A stretch of 64,000 nucleotides of DNA. It comes from Actinomyces respiraculi (GTDB lineage: Bacteria; Actinomycetota; Actinomycetes; Actinomycetales; Actinomycetaceae). Below the pieces are notes generated by a model. The model saw only the letters and a program-made list of their open reading frames with translations, was not told the origin of the DNA and did no database searches. The translations under genes were made by a program, and so were the position numbers. Positions 24,161-32,391 of this stretch are shown here, piece by piece (position 1 is the stretch's first letter; each line of letters begins with the position of its first letter). The stretch spans positions 2,728,001 through 2,792,000 of the forward strand of contig NZ_CP063989.1 in the NCBI RefSeq assembly GCF_014595995.2, written 5' to 3'.

Positions 24161-25468
24161 TCAGACGTCGACGATCTCCGCCTTGCCCTCCTCGTAGGCG
24201 GCCGCAAGGTCCGCCATCGCCTCGGCGCCCGTCTTGGAGCCGTTGATGAGGGACTGCATGGCGGAGACGATCTGGTCGTAGAAGCCGGCGACGGGCCAGT
24301 CGGGGTAGAAGGCCAGACCGTCGCCGTCGAGGATCTCCTGGAAGTTCTCCGTCATGACACGGGTCTTGTCGTCCTCGATGGTGGTGGGATCGCCAAGGAC
24401 CGGCAGCCCACCGTGCTGGGCGAAGACGGCCTGAACCTCCTCGGACAAGGTGATGTCGATGAACTCCGCGGCCAGGTCCGGGTTCTTGGCGTTGGCGGGT
24501 ACGACCCACAGGTTGCCCGAGGAGCCGGGGTAGAGGTCCGTACCCGGGAAGAGGAACTGGTCCCACTCGAAGCCGGCGATGTCGGCGACCATCCGAGCGA
24601 ACCACCAGGAGCCGGAGACGAACATCGGGTGCCTGCCCGCGACGAAGGAGGCACCGGCGTCCTCAGCCGTCAGGCCCGCGCTGTCAGCGGCGACGTAGCC
24701 CTTGCCGATCCAGCTGGCAAGCCGTTCGGTCCCGGCCTTGATCGGGTCGGCCCTCCAGTCGACGTCGCCTTGGAAGAGTTGGTAGGCGTTGACGAAGTTG
24801 CGGTCCGCCTGCGTCAGGACGAGCTGGTACCACAACTGTCCCATCGGGTACTCGGAGCCGGCCTCCGCGAAGGGGACGATGCCCTGGGCCACGAAGGCGT
24901 CGCAGACGCTCTCGAGCTCCTCAAGCGTGGTGGGGACCGTGAGCCCCGCCTGCTCGAACATGTCTTTGTTGTAGTAGACGAAGACGTACTCGCCGTAGTT
25001 GGGCACGCCGTACCAGTCGCCTGCGCCCATGAGACCGGCTTCGGTGTACCGGGCGGTAGTCTGGAGCGAGGCGGGCAGGGCGGAGTCCCAGCCGTACTTG
25101 GCGGCGTAGTCGGTGAGCGGGGTGATGAGGCCCTGGGAGGCGAGTTGTCCGGAGGTGGAGTTGCCCTTGTTGAACTCCATGACGTCCGGGACGTCGTCAC
25201 CGGTGAGAACGATCTTGGCGTTTTTCTGCAGTTGCTCGAAGGTCTGCTCGACTGTCCTGACCTCGACCTCGGGGTGCCTGTCCTTGAAGATCTCGATCGC
25301 GCGCTTCCAGGCGATGGCTTGCGCGGAGGTCTCCGTCTCATAGTCCCAGATGACGAAGGTGGTGGCGCCGCCTTCGGAGGAGCCAGATCCCGAGCCACAG
25401 GCGGCGAGGCCGAGGCCGAGGAGGGTCGTGCCCATGAGGCCGGTGAAGGCCCGGCGGTTGATCTTCAT
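24161..25468 (-). CDS. extracellular sugar-binding lipoprotein of an ABC transporter
   Basis: A 435-residue solute-binding protein of the MalE/UgpB type. The N-terminus MKINRRAFTGLMGTTLLGLGLAAC has a lipoprotein signal with an LAAC lipobox (C24), followed by a Gly/Ser linker. The body has the AIEIFKDRHPEVEV segment common to carbohydrate-binding proteins and ends ...EEGKAEIVDV. ATG 25468 overlaps the lacI-type stop as ATGA and has GGAGAGG upstream, so the two genes are coupled. By operon context the ligand is probably an alpha-xylosyl oligosaccharide. Confidence 0.93.
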   Translation of the reverse strand: MKINRRAFTGLMGTTLLGLGLAACGSGSGSSEGGATTFVIWDYETETSAQAIAWKRAIEIFKDRHPEVEVRTVEQTFEQLQKNAKIVLTGDDVPDVMEFNKGNSTSGQLASQGLITPLTDYAAKYGWDSALPASLQTTARYTEAGLMGAGDWYGVPNYGEYVFVYYNKDMFEQAGLTVPTTLEELESVCDAFVAQGIVPFAEAGSEYPMGQLWYQLVLTQADRNFVNAYQLFQGDVDWRADPIKAGTERLASWIGKGYVAADSAGLTAEDAGASFVAGRHPMFVSGSWWFARMVADIAGFEWDQFLFPGTDLYPGSSGNLWVVPANAKNPDLAAEFIDITLSEEVQAVFAQHGGLPVLGDPTTIEDDKTRVMTENFQEILDGDGLAFYPDWPVAGFYDQIVSAMQSLINGSKTGAEAMADLAAAYEEGKAEIVDV

Positions 25469-26526
25469 TGGTGTGAACCTCTCCGTTGAGATGATGCGGG
25501 GAACGTGGGTGGTACGGGGCCGATGGAGCGTCCGGGTACCGGGGTGCACTGGACGAGCCGGTGGCAGTCGGCGGGCTTGATCTCGTCGTCGAGGAGCCGC
25601 ACGAGCGCGCGTGCGGCGTAGGCACCCATCTGCTCCCCGGGGGCATGCGAGGTGCTCAGAGGCGGGTTCGTCATGGCGCCGAGGGTCCGGGAGGAGACAG
25701 CGCCGACGACGGAGATGTCCTCGGGGACGCTCAGGCCCATCTCGTCCAGGCCCGCGACAAGCCCCATGACGGCCATGTCGTTGAGGACGACGACGGCGGT
25801 GGGGCGCTGCTCCTGCTGCAACAGCGGGGCGGCCAGCAGGCGGCCGGCGACCGGGCTGGCGTCGCAGGAGACGGTGGCGGGGCGCAGCCGGAGGGACTGC
25901 ATCGCCTGGACGTAGCCGGCCCGGGCGCGCAGGGCCGGGCCGTAGCCGGAGGCCACTTGGGACTCCGGCCTGCCGACGAAGGCGATGCGCTTGTGGCCCA
26001 GGTCGTGCAGGGCGTGGACGGCGTCGGCAACCGCCTGCTCGAAGTCGATGTCGACATAGGCGTGACGCTCCGGGTCGGCGGTGCGGCCGACGAGGACGAA
26101 GGGGACCTTGGCCCTTTCCAGGGCCTCGACACGGGGGTCTTCGACGGCCACCTCGACGAGGAGGACGCCGTCAGCCTTGCCCTGGCGGACGATCAGGGCG
26201 AGCTCCTCGCCGCCGCCCTCCCGGCTGACGGGCCAGACCGCGAGGTGGTAGCTGAGCTCGGCGGCGGCCGCCTGGGCGCCGCGCACGATCTCGAAGACGG
26301 TCTCGCCCATGGCCGTGTCGAAGGCGGGAAAGCTCATGGCCAGGGTGTGGGCGCGGCGGCGCGCCAGTCCCTGGGCCATGGCGTTGGGCTGATAGTCGAG
26401 CTCCTCCATGACCCGGCGGATGCGCTCGGCGGTGGCGCGGGCGACGGGGCGTGCGCCGGACAGCGCGTAGGAGACAGTGGAGACGGCGACGTTGGCTCGT
26501 CGGGCAACGTCCTGCATCGTGGCCAT
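25465..26526 (-). CDS. LacI-family transcriptional regulator
   Basis: A 353-residue repressor of the sugar operon. The N-terminal helix-turn-helix and hinge read MATMQDVARRANVAVSTVSYAL...GLARRRAHTLAM, followed by a periplasmic-binding-protein-like sugar-sensing domain (AFDTAMGETVFE, RIAFVGRPESQ, VVVLNDMAVMGL). ATG 26526 has AAGGAGG upstream. Unusually it is the first gene of the operon it should control, overlapping the binding-protein gene by four bases, so it is autoregulated through the palindromes just upstream. Confidence 0.95.
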   Translation of the reverse strand: MATMQDVARRANVAVSTVSYALSGARPVARATAERIRRVMEELDYQPNAMAQGLARRRAHTLAMSFPAFDTAMGETVFEIVRGAQAAAAELSYHLAVWPVSREGGGEELALIVRQGKADGVLLVEVAVEDPRVEALERAKVPFVLVGRTADPERHAYVDIDFEQAVADAVHALHDLGHKRIAFVGRPESQVASGYGPALRARAGYVQAMQSLRLRPATVSCDASPVAGRLLAAPLLQQEQRPTAVVVLNDMAVMGLVAGLDEMGLSVPEDISVVGAVSSRTLGAMTNPPLSTSHAPGEQMGAYAARALVRLLDDEIKPADCHRLVQCTPVPGRSIGPVPPTFPASSQRRGSHQ

Positions 26527-26564
26527 GCGCACCTCCTTGTGGCTCCCGCGTTCGAAGCGCCTCG

Positions 26565-26578
26565 TCGAAGCGCTTCGA
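26565..26578. promoter_or_regulatory. LacI-type operator (perfect palindrome)
   Basis: TCGAAGCGCTTCGA is a perfect 14-bp palindrome with the central CG step typical of LacI-family operators, 39 bp upstream of the lacI-type ATG. A degenerate second match, TTCGAAGCGCCTCG, follows at 26551-26564. It lies just downstream of the predicted -10, where a bound repressor would block initiation. Confidence 0.7.
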
Positions 26579-26581
26579 TTC

Positions 26582-26611
26582 AGCATGTTCCGTGGCTCAC
26601 GTGCACGTCAA
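26582..26611 (-). promoter_or_regulatory. predicted promoter of the LacI/sugar ABC/xylosidase operon
   Basis: On the minus strand TTGACG (26606-26611) is a good -35 and CATGCT (26582-26587) a weak -10, with an 18-bp spacer. The elements are flanked by LacI-type palindromes on both sides. Confidence 0.45.
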
Positions 26612-26627
26612 ACGAATAAGAGCAACA

Positions 26628-26641
26628 TCGAACATATTCGA
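26628..26641. promoter_or_regulatory. second candidate LacI-type operator
   Basis: TCGAA-CATA-TTCGA, an inverted repeat with the same outer arms as the 26565-26578 palindrome, located upstream of the predicted -35. The centres are 63 bp apart, about six turns, which would allow looping. Confidence 0.4.
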
Positions 26642-26697
26642 CTGGACAGCAGTGCCGGGCGGACCACCACCCGCCGTGAGAAAAAGGCAGGTGCCCC

Positions 26698-27594
26698 TCA
26701 GCGCGGGCGCACAGGGGCGAGCCCGGCCAGCAGCGCCAGGCAGGAGCAGGAAACAGCCACCGTGCCGACAGAGCCGGCCGCATAGGCGATGAAGGTGTCG
26801 GCGCGCCCCGGAACCTCACTGCCGGTCACGACCGCCCACCAGGTCGCCGCCTCAAGCAGAAGGCCGACCGTCCCGGCCAGGGCGCCGAGCACGCCCAGCG
26901 ACACAACCCCCGGGCCCCGCGCCGTCGGCCCCACCGCCCAGGCGTCGTCGGACCCGTCCTGCCAGATGCCGCAGGCGACGGCCAGCGCCCCCCAGGCGGT
27001 GGCGAGCAGGACGGCGCTGATGACATCCGCCGGACGGTGCCACTGGCACACGAGCGTCGAGTAGCCCATCGCGGCAGTGAGCAGGGCCCCGCCCCAGGCC
27101 GCCACCCCCCTGAGGGAGGGGCCGACGACGAGCACGAGCGCCACGGCCGCGGAGGCCGCCACCGCGGTGTGCCCCGAGGGCAGCGTGTTGGCACCGTCCC
27201 AGCGCGTGGACAGGCCGTAGTCGGGGCGGGCGAGCACATGGTGCTTGAGCAGCTGGGTGGAGGCGTTGATGGCCACCACCGTGACGACGGCCCACACGGC
27301 CCGGCGCCGACTGCCGCGCCAGAGCCCCAGGACGAGGATGAGGAGCACGAGGGCGACGGCGGCGGGCATGGACACGGTGGACAGCAGCGCCCGCGCGTGG
27401 GTGTCAATAAAGCGCTCACCGATGAGCGAGCCGGTCAGGGCCGCGTCCTCCATGAACTGGCCGGTGCGCGTGTAGACGAGGGCATACCACAGCAGGAGGA
27501 CGCCCACGGCGCAGGCGGCAGCCAGCAGCCCGGCCCGGACGCGCTCGGGCCGTCGGGCACCTCGTCGCTCAAGGGTCACGCCGCTGGTTGTCAC
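26698..27594 (-). CDS. PAP2-superfamily membrane phosphatase
   Basis: A 298-residue integral membrane phosphatase, probably acting on a lipid phosphate such as undecaprenyl pyrophosphate or phosphatidic acid at the outer face of the membrane. The three PAP2 motifs are visible: KHHVLARPDYG, LPSGHTAVAAS and QWHRPADVISA. Several hydrophobic segments surround them, and a long C-terminal membrane region extends the usual fold. The gene is convergent with nothing nearby and lies upstream of the LacI operon on the same strand. Substrate is not determinable. Confidence 0.88.
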   Translation of the reverse strand: MTTSGVTLERRGARRPERVRAGLLAAACAVGVLLLWYALVYTRTGQFMEDAALTGSLIGERFIDTHARALLSTVSMPAAVALVLLILVLGLWRGSRRRAVWAVVTVVAINASTQLLKHHVLARPDYGLSTRWDGANTLPSGHTAVAASAAVALVLVVGPSLRGVAAWGGALLTAAMGYSTLVCQWHRPADVISAVLLATAWGALAVACGIWQDGSDDAWAVGPTARGPGVVSLGVLGALAGTVGLLLEAATWWAVVTGSEVPGRADTFIAYAAGSVGTVAVSCSCLALLAGLAPVRPR

Positions 27595-27675
27595 GTTGTT
27601 GATCGTAGGGGGTGGCCGACGGCGGACGGCCGCGCGCCGCCGGGAGCCTCGTCACCCCGGAGCGGCACGCGCCAC

Positions 27676-29277
27676 TCAGAGCTCGAGGAACCCGTCTGCG
27701 GCCAGTGCGCGGGTGGCGTCGACCATCTCGGCCCGCAGGGCCTGGGCGTCGCCCCCGGTGAGGGCGGCCACGGCGGAGGCGATCTGGGCGATGCTCAGCT
27801 CGCCGTCGGCCACGGAGACCAGGGCCGCGAGCGCGGTCCCGGCCTGCACGGCCCGCCCGAAGCCGCCGCCCTGGCGGATGAGGATGACGGTGGGTTCGCT
27901 CTGGCCCGGAGTGAGGTGGCGCTCCTCGGTGACGTCGGCGGCGACGACGGGGTGGAGGTCGGCGACGTCGTCGTCATCCATGGCGGCCAGGCCGGAGCGC
28001 ACGACGACGCTGCGGGCCAGGTGGGCCCCGAGGGGGCCGGCGGGCCGGGTGCCGACCTCCTCCAGGACGCGCCAGGGCTCACGCTCGACGCCGTCGGAGT
28101 CGGGGTCGGGTCGGTGCAGGATGAGGTAGCCGAAGCCGACGGCCTCGACGCTGCGCTCGGCGAAGTCGTCGATCCAGGCGGCCAGGGCGGCGTCGAAGCC
28201 GGCGGGGTCCCGCTCGGGGGTGGTGCCGCCGTCGCGCAGCCACATGGTGGCGTACTCGACGGGGTCCTGCGTCTCGCGCTCGATGACCCAGGCGTCGGTG
28301 CCCGAGGGCAGCCAGGTGCTCACGTGCTCGCGCCAGTCCTGCCACTCGTGGTGCTCCCAGTTGCCGAGCATGACGGCGCTGGCACCGACCTCGAGGTGCT
28401 CGCCCAGGGCGGGGACGAGCTCGGGCAGGACGGGACGGCCTGCATCGCGGTACTCCATGAGCGGCAGGCCTGCCTCACGCACGGCGGGCGGGGTCAGGAC
28501 GAAGGGCGGGTTGGACACGATGAGGTCGAAGCGACGCCCGGCGACAGGCTCAAGGAGGGAGCCCTGGCGCAGCTCGAGGCGATCGGGTCCGATACCGGCG
28601 AGAGCAGTGTTAAAAGCCGTGTAGGCCAGGGCCCGCTCGGAGATGTCGGTGGCGACGACGCGCTCGGCGTGGCACAGCAGGTAGAGGGTCTGGATGCCGC
28701 AGCCGCAGCCGAGGTCGAGGGCGGTGCCCACCCGGGTGCGCGGGGTGAGGGAGGCCAGGGTCAGGCCCGCGCCGCCGATGCCCAGGACGTGGTCGCTGGC
28801 CAGGGCGCGGCCGGTCTCGAGCTCACCGAGGTCGGAGGCGACCCACCAGCGCACGTCAGGGTCGCCGTCGGACAGGCCGGAGGCCTCGTGGGGGCGCAAG
28901 TCGCACCGGGCGCGCACGCGCGGTGAGCCGTCACCGCCGGCGGGGGCGGGCTCAACCAGACCGATCTCGAGGGCGCCGCGGGTGCGGGTGCGGCGCAGGG
29001 CGGTGTCGAGCTCGGCGGTGGTGACGCTCTGGCCGAGCATGAACAGGGCGGTGAGGACGGCCGTGGGGGTGGGGGTGGCGCCGACGGCGCGATCCTCGTC
29101 GAGAACACGGGCGATGGCGCGCACGGCGGGCAGCCGGATCTCGCGGCGCAGGGCGGCGTCAGCGAGGTCGCCGATGAGGTGGTGGACGGCGTCGACGCCC
29201 CAGCCGGTGGCCTCGAGGTCCTTGCGCAGGGTGGTGGCCTGCTCGGGGGTAACGGTGGGGGCGGGATGCGAGGTCAT
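27676..29277 (-). CDS. class I SAM-dependent methyltransferase with N-terminal extra domain
   Basis: A 533-residue protein. The central Rossmann methyltransferase (about residues 165-300) shows motif I ALDLGCGCGIQTLYL, an acidic motif II VVATDIS, and the catalytic motif IV SNPPFVL, which is typical of N6-adenine or glutamine methyltransferases of the HemK/RsmC type. A helical N-terminal domain of about 150 residues and a C-terminal helical domain flank it, as in the DUF7059-containing family found across actinobacteria. The frame is open far upstream but ATG 29277 fits the family start. It lies 17 bp after the PH-domain gene. Substrate unknown. Confidence 0.85.
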   Translation of the reverse strand: MTSHPAPTVTPEQATTLRKDLEATGWGVDAVHHLIGDLADAALRREIRLPAVRAIARVLDEDRAVGATPTPTAVLTALFMLGQSVTTAELDTALRRTRTRGALEIGLVEPAPAGGDGSPRVRARCDLRPHEASGLSDGDPDVRWWVASDLGELETGRALASDHVLGIGGAGLTLASLTPRTRVGTALDLGCGCGIQTLYLLCHAERVVATDISERALAYTAFNTALAGIGPDRLELRQGSLLEPVAGRRFDLIVSNPPFVLTPPAVREAGLPLMEYRDAGRPVLPELVPALGEHLEVGASAVMLGNWEHHEWQDWREHVSTWLPSGTDAWVIERETQDPVEYATMWLRDGGTTPERDPAGFDAALAAWIDDFAERSVEAVGFGYLILHRPDPDSDGVEREPWRVLEEVGTRPAGPLGAHLARSVVVRSGLAAMDDDDVADLHPVVAADVTEERHLTPGQSEPTVILIRQGGGFGRAVQAGTALAALVSVADGELSIAQIASAVAALTGGDAQALRAEMVDATRALAADGFLEL

Positions 29278-29294
29278 CGGGGTGTGCGGGCCTG

Positions 29295-29807
29295 TCAGTC
29301 GGTGGGGTCGGCGTCGATGGCGCCCTGGATGTCGTGGAAGAGGAGGTTGGAGATCTCGACCTGGACGATCTCCGCCTGGGGCACGTCGGCGAGGATCAGC
29401 GGGTCGTCGGAGCTGGTCTGCAGGCGCAGGGTCCCGGCGCCGAAGATGCGGTCGGTGAGGGTGCGCTCCTGCTGGACGTCGCTGATGCGCGAGAGCGGCA
29501 GGTCGTGACCGACCTTGTTGATGATGCCCGAGCGGGTGATGACGCGCTTGGAGGTGACGGTGTAGGTGGTCGTCGACCAGCGCAGCCACGGGGCGATGAA
29601 CAGCGGAATCGCGACGACGACGACAATCGTCCAGATGACGATCCACCCCCAGGGCTGCCAGCTGTCCGGGGCGAGGACGGAGCCGACGATGGCGGCGGCG
29701 AGCAGGAGGATCTGGAGAAGGATGCGCCACAGCAGGACCTTGATGTGGGTGTGCATGTGGCGGACGACGACCTCGTCGCGGCTGAGGAGCTTCTTGGACA
29801 GTGCCAT
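29295..29807 (-). CDS. membrane protein with bacterial PH (bPH2/YdbS-like) domain
   Basis: A 170-residue protein. Two membrane helices (about residues 26-46 and 52-72) precede a bPH2 domain with the usual TTYTVTSKRVITRSGIINK and LPLSRISDVQQERTLTDRIFGAGTL signatures. The family is widespread in Gram-positives with an unclear role at the membrane. It is directly upstream of the methyltransferase gene (17 bp), so the two are probably co-transcribed. Confidence 0.9.
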   Translation of the reverse strand: MALSKKLLSRDEVVVRHMHTHIKVLLWRILLQILLLAAAIVGSVLAPDSWQPWGWIVIWTIVVVVAIPLFIAPWLRWSTTTYTVTSKRVITRSGIINKVGHDLPLSRISDVQQERTLTDRIFGAGTLRLQTSSDDPLILADVPQAEIVQVEISNLLFHDIQGAIDADPTD

Positions 29808-29947
29808 ATGGGCATGGTGCCACGGCCCGCCCCTTGGTGGCTGCTGAGGCCAGAGGATCGTCCGCGCGCCCCGGCTCCGGACCCAGCCCGCGCCCCGACA
29901 CCGGACCCGGCCCCAGCACCGGTCTCTGCTCCGGACCCGGACCCGGC

Positions 29948-31135
29948 TCAGCCGGCCAGGAGGTCACCACCGATGCTGAGGACCACCGGAACGATGGCGA
30001 GCATGAGGAAGGCGGGCAGGTGGCACAGGCCCAGTGGCAGAACGAGCCGCACGGCCAGCCGCTCGGCCGCCTCACGCTCGGCGGCTTGGCGCCCGGCCCG
30101 CAGCGCCGCCGCGCGGGCCGCCAGCAGGGGTGCGGGGCTGGCCCCGTCCTCCCAACCGGGGCGCAGGCTGAGCTCCAGACCCTCCCGGCGGTGGCGCCAC
30201 CGCCGGGCCCTGGCCGCCCCGGCATGCTCGGGCGCCTGCCATGCCGCCTCCCAGGAGGCCCCGAGCAGCAGCGCCCTTCCGACGACGCCGAGCGCGTCCT
30301 CCTCCAGGGCCCGGCCGAGCGCCTCGAGGCAGCCCGGCACCGAGGCCCCCGCCCTCAGGGCCGCGCAGGCCAGGTCGAGGCATAGGGCCTCGTCCACACC
30401 GTCCTGATCCTGCTCGGCAGCACGCACGAGCCGCGAGGTGGCCACGTGCCCGATGACCACGAGCACCAGTCCCCCAGCACCGAGCGCGCTGCCCCAGCCG
30501 CCGTCGAGCAGTACCTGCAGGGGCCTGGCCCCGACGCCCGCACCCAGGACCAGACCGAACAACGGCAGCCCGGCCAGCAGGCGGGCGGTGGCGCGCGGCC
30601 CGGACAGGGCGGTGGCACGCGAGGCTTCGGCGCGGGCTGAGTCAGCCACGCCCTCAGCGACGGCCTCGAGCACGTCAGCAAGAGGGGCACCGAGCGCGCC
30701 GGTCAGACGACAGGCGGCCACGGCCCCGGGCACGGCCGCAGCGGCCTCGCGTCGCCGTCGGGCGTCGTCCGGGTCTCGCAGCCGACGCAGGAGCTCGCGA
30801 GGGTGGTGGCCCGGCGGTGTGGCGAGGGCGCGCAGGGCCGGGGGCACGCCGTCGTCGTCGGGCACCGTGCCCTCGCTCAGGCCGGCGCGCTCGAGGCCGC
30901 GCTGCCAGGCCCGCTGGGTCGTGGCGCCGGCACGCAGGAGGGTGGCGACCTCCGTCAGGAGCAGGGCGACGTCGGGTGCCCGCTGCCGGCCGTGCCCGGG
31001 GCGGGTCCAGGCCCCGCCGGCAGACCCGGCAGAGCCGACGGTGCCGACCGGGGGCTCGCGACGGGCGGGCAGGAGCACGACCGCAACGGCCAGGGCGAGC
31101 AGCAGCCCGGCGAGCAGGGGCGCCGCGCTCACCAT
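29948..31135 (-). CDS. TadB-TadC-like fused inner-membrane platform protein (T2SF family)
   Basis: A 395-residue membrane protein of the Tad/type II secretion platform, working with the CpaF ATPase to assemble Flp-type pili or export pseudopilins. Two T2SF-like helical units can be seen: LLLTEVATLLRAGATTQRAWQR near residue 57 and LDLACAALRAGASVPGCLEAL near residue 255, with hydrophobic segments after each and a C-terminal VLPLGLCHLPAFLMLAIVPVV anchor. TadB and TadC are usually separate genes, so this looks like a fusion. It overlaps cpaF by seven bases. No Flp, TadE or TadF gene follows. Confidence 0.8.
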   Translation of the reverse strand: MVSAAPLLAGLLLALAVAVVLLPARREPPVGTVGSAGSAGGAWTRPGHGRQRAPDVALLLTEVATLLRAGATTQRAWQRGLERAGLSEGTVPDDDGVPPALRALATPPGHHPRELLRRLRDPDDARRRREAAAAVPGAVAACRLTGALGAPLADVLEAVAEGVADSARAEASRATALSGPRATARLLAGLPLFGLVLGAGVGARPLQVLLDGGWGSALGAGGLVLVVIGHVATSRLVRAAEQDQDGVDEALCLDLACAALRAGASVPGCLEALGRALEEDALGVVGRALLLGASWEAAWQAPEHAGAARARRWRHRREGLELSLRPGWEDGASPAPLLAARAAALRAGRQAAEREAAERLAVRLVLPLGLCHLPAFLMLAIVPVVLSIGGDLLAG

Positions 31136-32391
31136 CGGGCCCCCCTCGCCCCGCCGTGCAGAACCCCGTCCGGCGGAACCCTGTCCGGGAACACCCCGCT
31201 CGCCAGCACCCCATCGGGCACGAGCGCCGCCAGCCGCTGCACCCCGGGACCGGCATGAAGCGTCCCGTCGGAGCGTCGCAGCAGGGCGTCGTCGCAGTGA
31301 AGGCGGCCCTCACGGTCGCGCGAGAGCACACCGATGCGCTCGACGACGCGCCTGTCCCCGCCGCCGGTGCGCAGTCTGCGCAGGTGGACCACGGCGTGCA
31401 GGGCGCTGGCCGTCTGGGCGGCCACCGCCGCCTCATCCAGGCCCGCGAGCGCCCCCAGGGCGGTGAGCCTGGCGGGCACGTCCGCCGGAGAGTTGGCGTG
31501 CAGGGTGGCCCAGCCGCCCTCGTGCCCGGTGTTGAGGGCGGCCAGGACCTCGCGCACCTCAGGCCCGCGGCACTCACCCAGGACGATGCGGTCGGGGCGC
31601 ATGCGCAGGGCGGTGCGCACGAGGGCGGTCATGGGCACAGCGCCAACACCCTGGACGTTGGCCCCGCGCTCCTGCAGGTGGATGACATGCGGGTGGTCGG
31701 GACACAGCTCGCTGGCCTCCTCGACGCACACGATCCGCTCGGTGGGGGCCACGAGCCCGAGGAGGGCCGCCAGGAGGGTCGTCTTGCCGGTGCCGGTCGC
31801 GCCGGTGACGAGGCAGGAGGCGCGCTCGGACACGAGGGCTGCGAGCACGGGCGCGAGGGGGGAGGCGACGGTGCCGACGGCAACGAGCTCATCGAGAGTG
31901 AAGGCCCGCCGTCGCCTGGTGCGCAGGCAGATGAGGGTGCCGTCGTCGCTGAGGGGAGGAAGGACGGCGTTGAGGCGGGTGCCGTCGGCGAGCGTGGCGT
32001 CGACGACGGGGCTGGCGTCGTCCAGGCGGCGTCCGGCGGAGGCGGCCAGGCGCACGGCCAGGGCGCGCGCCTGCGCCTCGGGCAGGGCGGCTGCGGGGAC
32101 CGGTTCGAGCCCGTGGCCGCGGTCGATCCACGTGTGCCCGCCGCCGACGAGGACGTCGGTGACGCCGTCGGTCTCGAGCAGGGGCTGCAGGACGGGCCCG
32201 GCACCCTCGACGTCGGCGCGTACCCGCTCTCCCAGGGCCGCCAGGCCGTCGGCTCCCCGGGCCGGGCGGGCCTGGGTGTCGAGGGCGGTGGCGAGGTCGG
32301 TGCCGCGGGCGAGGGCGGAGCGCACACGCTCGAGCTCGGTGTCGGCCGGGGCGCCTGCGGCCCGGAGGTCCAGCCGGTCGGTGGGGCTCAT
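31129..32391 (-). CDS. cpaF: CpaF/TadA-family secretion ATPase
   Basis: A 420-residue hexameric motor ATPase for Tad pilus assembly. The Walker A loop is GATGTGKT (residues 197-204), followed by the acidic Walker B region RMRPDRIVLGECRGPE, a VCVEEASEL Asp/Glu box and the ATLHANSP sequence, all standard for TadA. ATG 32391 overlaps the ssd-type stop as ATGA; the open frame continues upstream without homology. The C-terminal part after RIGVLSRDREG is a short extension specific to this gene. Confidence 0.94.
   Translation of the reverse strand: MSPTDRLDLRAAGAPADTELERVRSALARGTDLATALDTQARPARGADGLAALGERVRADVEGAGPVLQPLLETDGVTDVLVGGGHTWIDRGHGLEPVPAAALPEAQARALAVRLAASAGRRLDDASPVVDATLADGTRLNAVLPPLSDDGTLICLRTRRRRAFTLDELVAVGTVASPLAPVLAALVSERASCLVTGATGTGKTTLLAALLGLVAPTERIVCVEEASELCPDHPHVIHLQERGANVQGVGAVPMTALVRTALRMRPDRIVLGECRGPEVREVLAALNTGHEGGWATLHANSPADVPARLTALGALAGLDEAAVAAQTASALHAVVHLRRLRTGGGDRRVVERIGVLSRDREGRLHCDDALLRRSDGTLHAGPGVQRLAALVPDGVLASGVFPDRVPPDGVLHGGARGARW

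Noticed and set aside
27037..28926. 629-codon open frame on the plus strand
   Set aside because: Shadow of the PAP2 and methyltransferase genes; Gly/Val/Asp/Gln-rich with no recognisable motif.
29808..29947. CCGGACCC-rich stretch as a structured RNA or repeat array
   Set aside because: Short, irregular and explained by biased base composition; no consistent period or stem.
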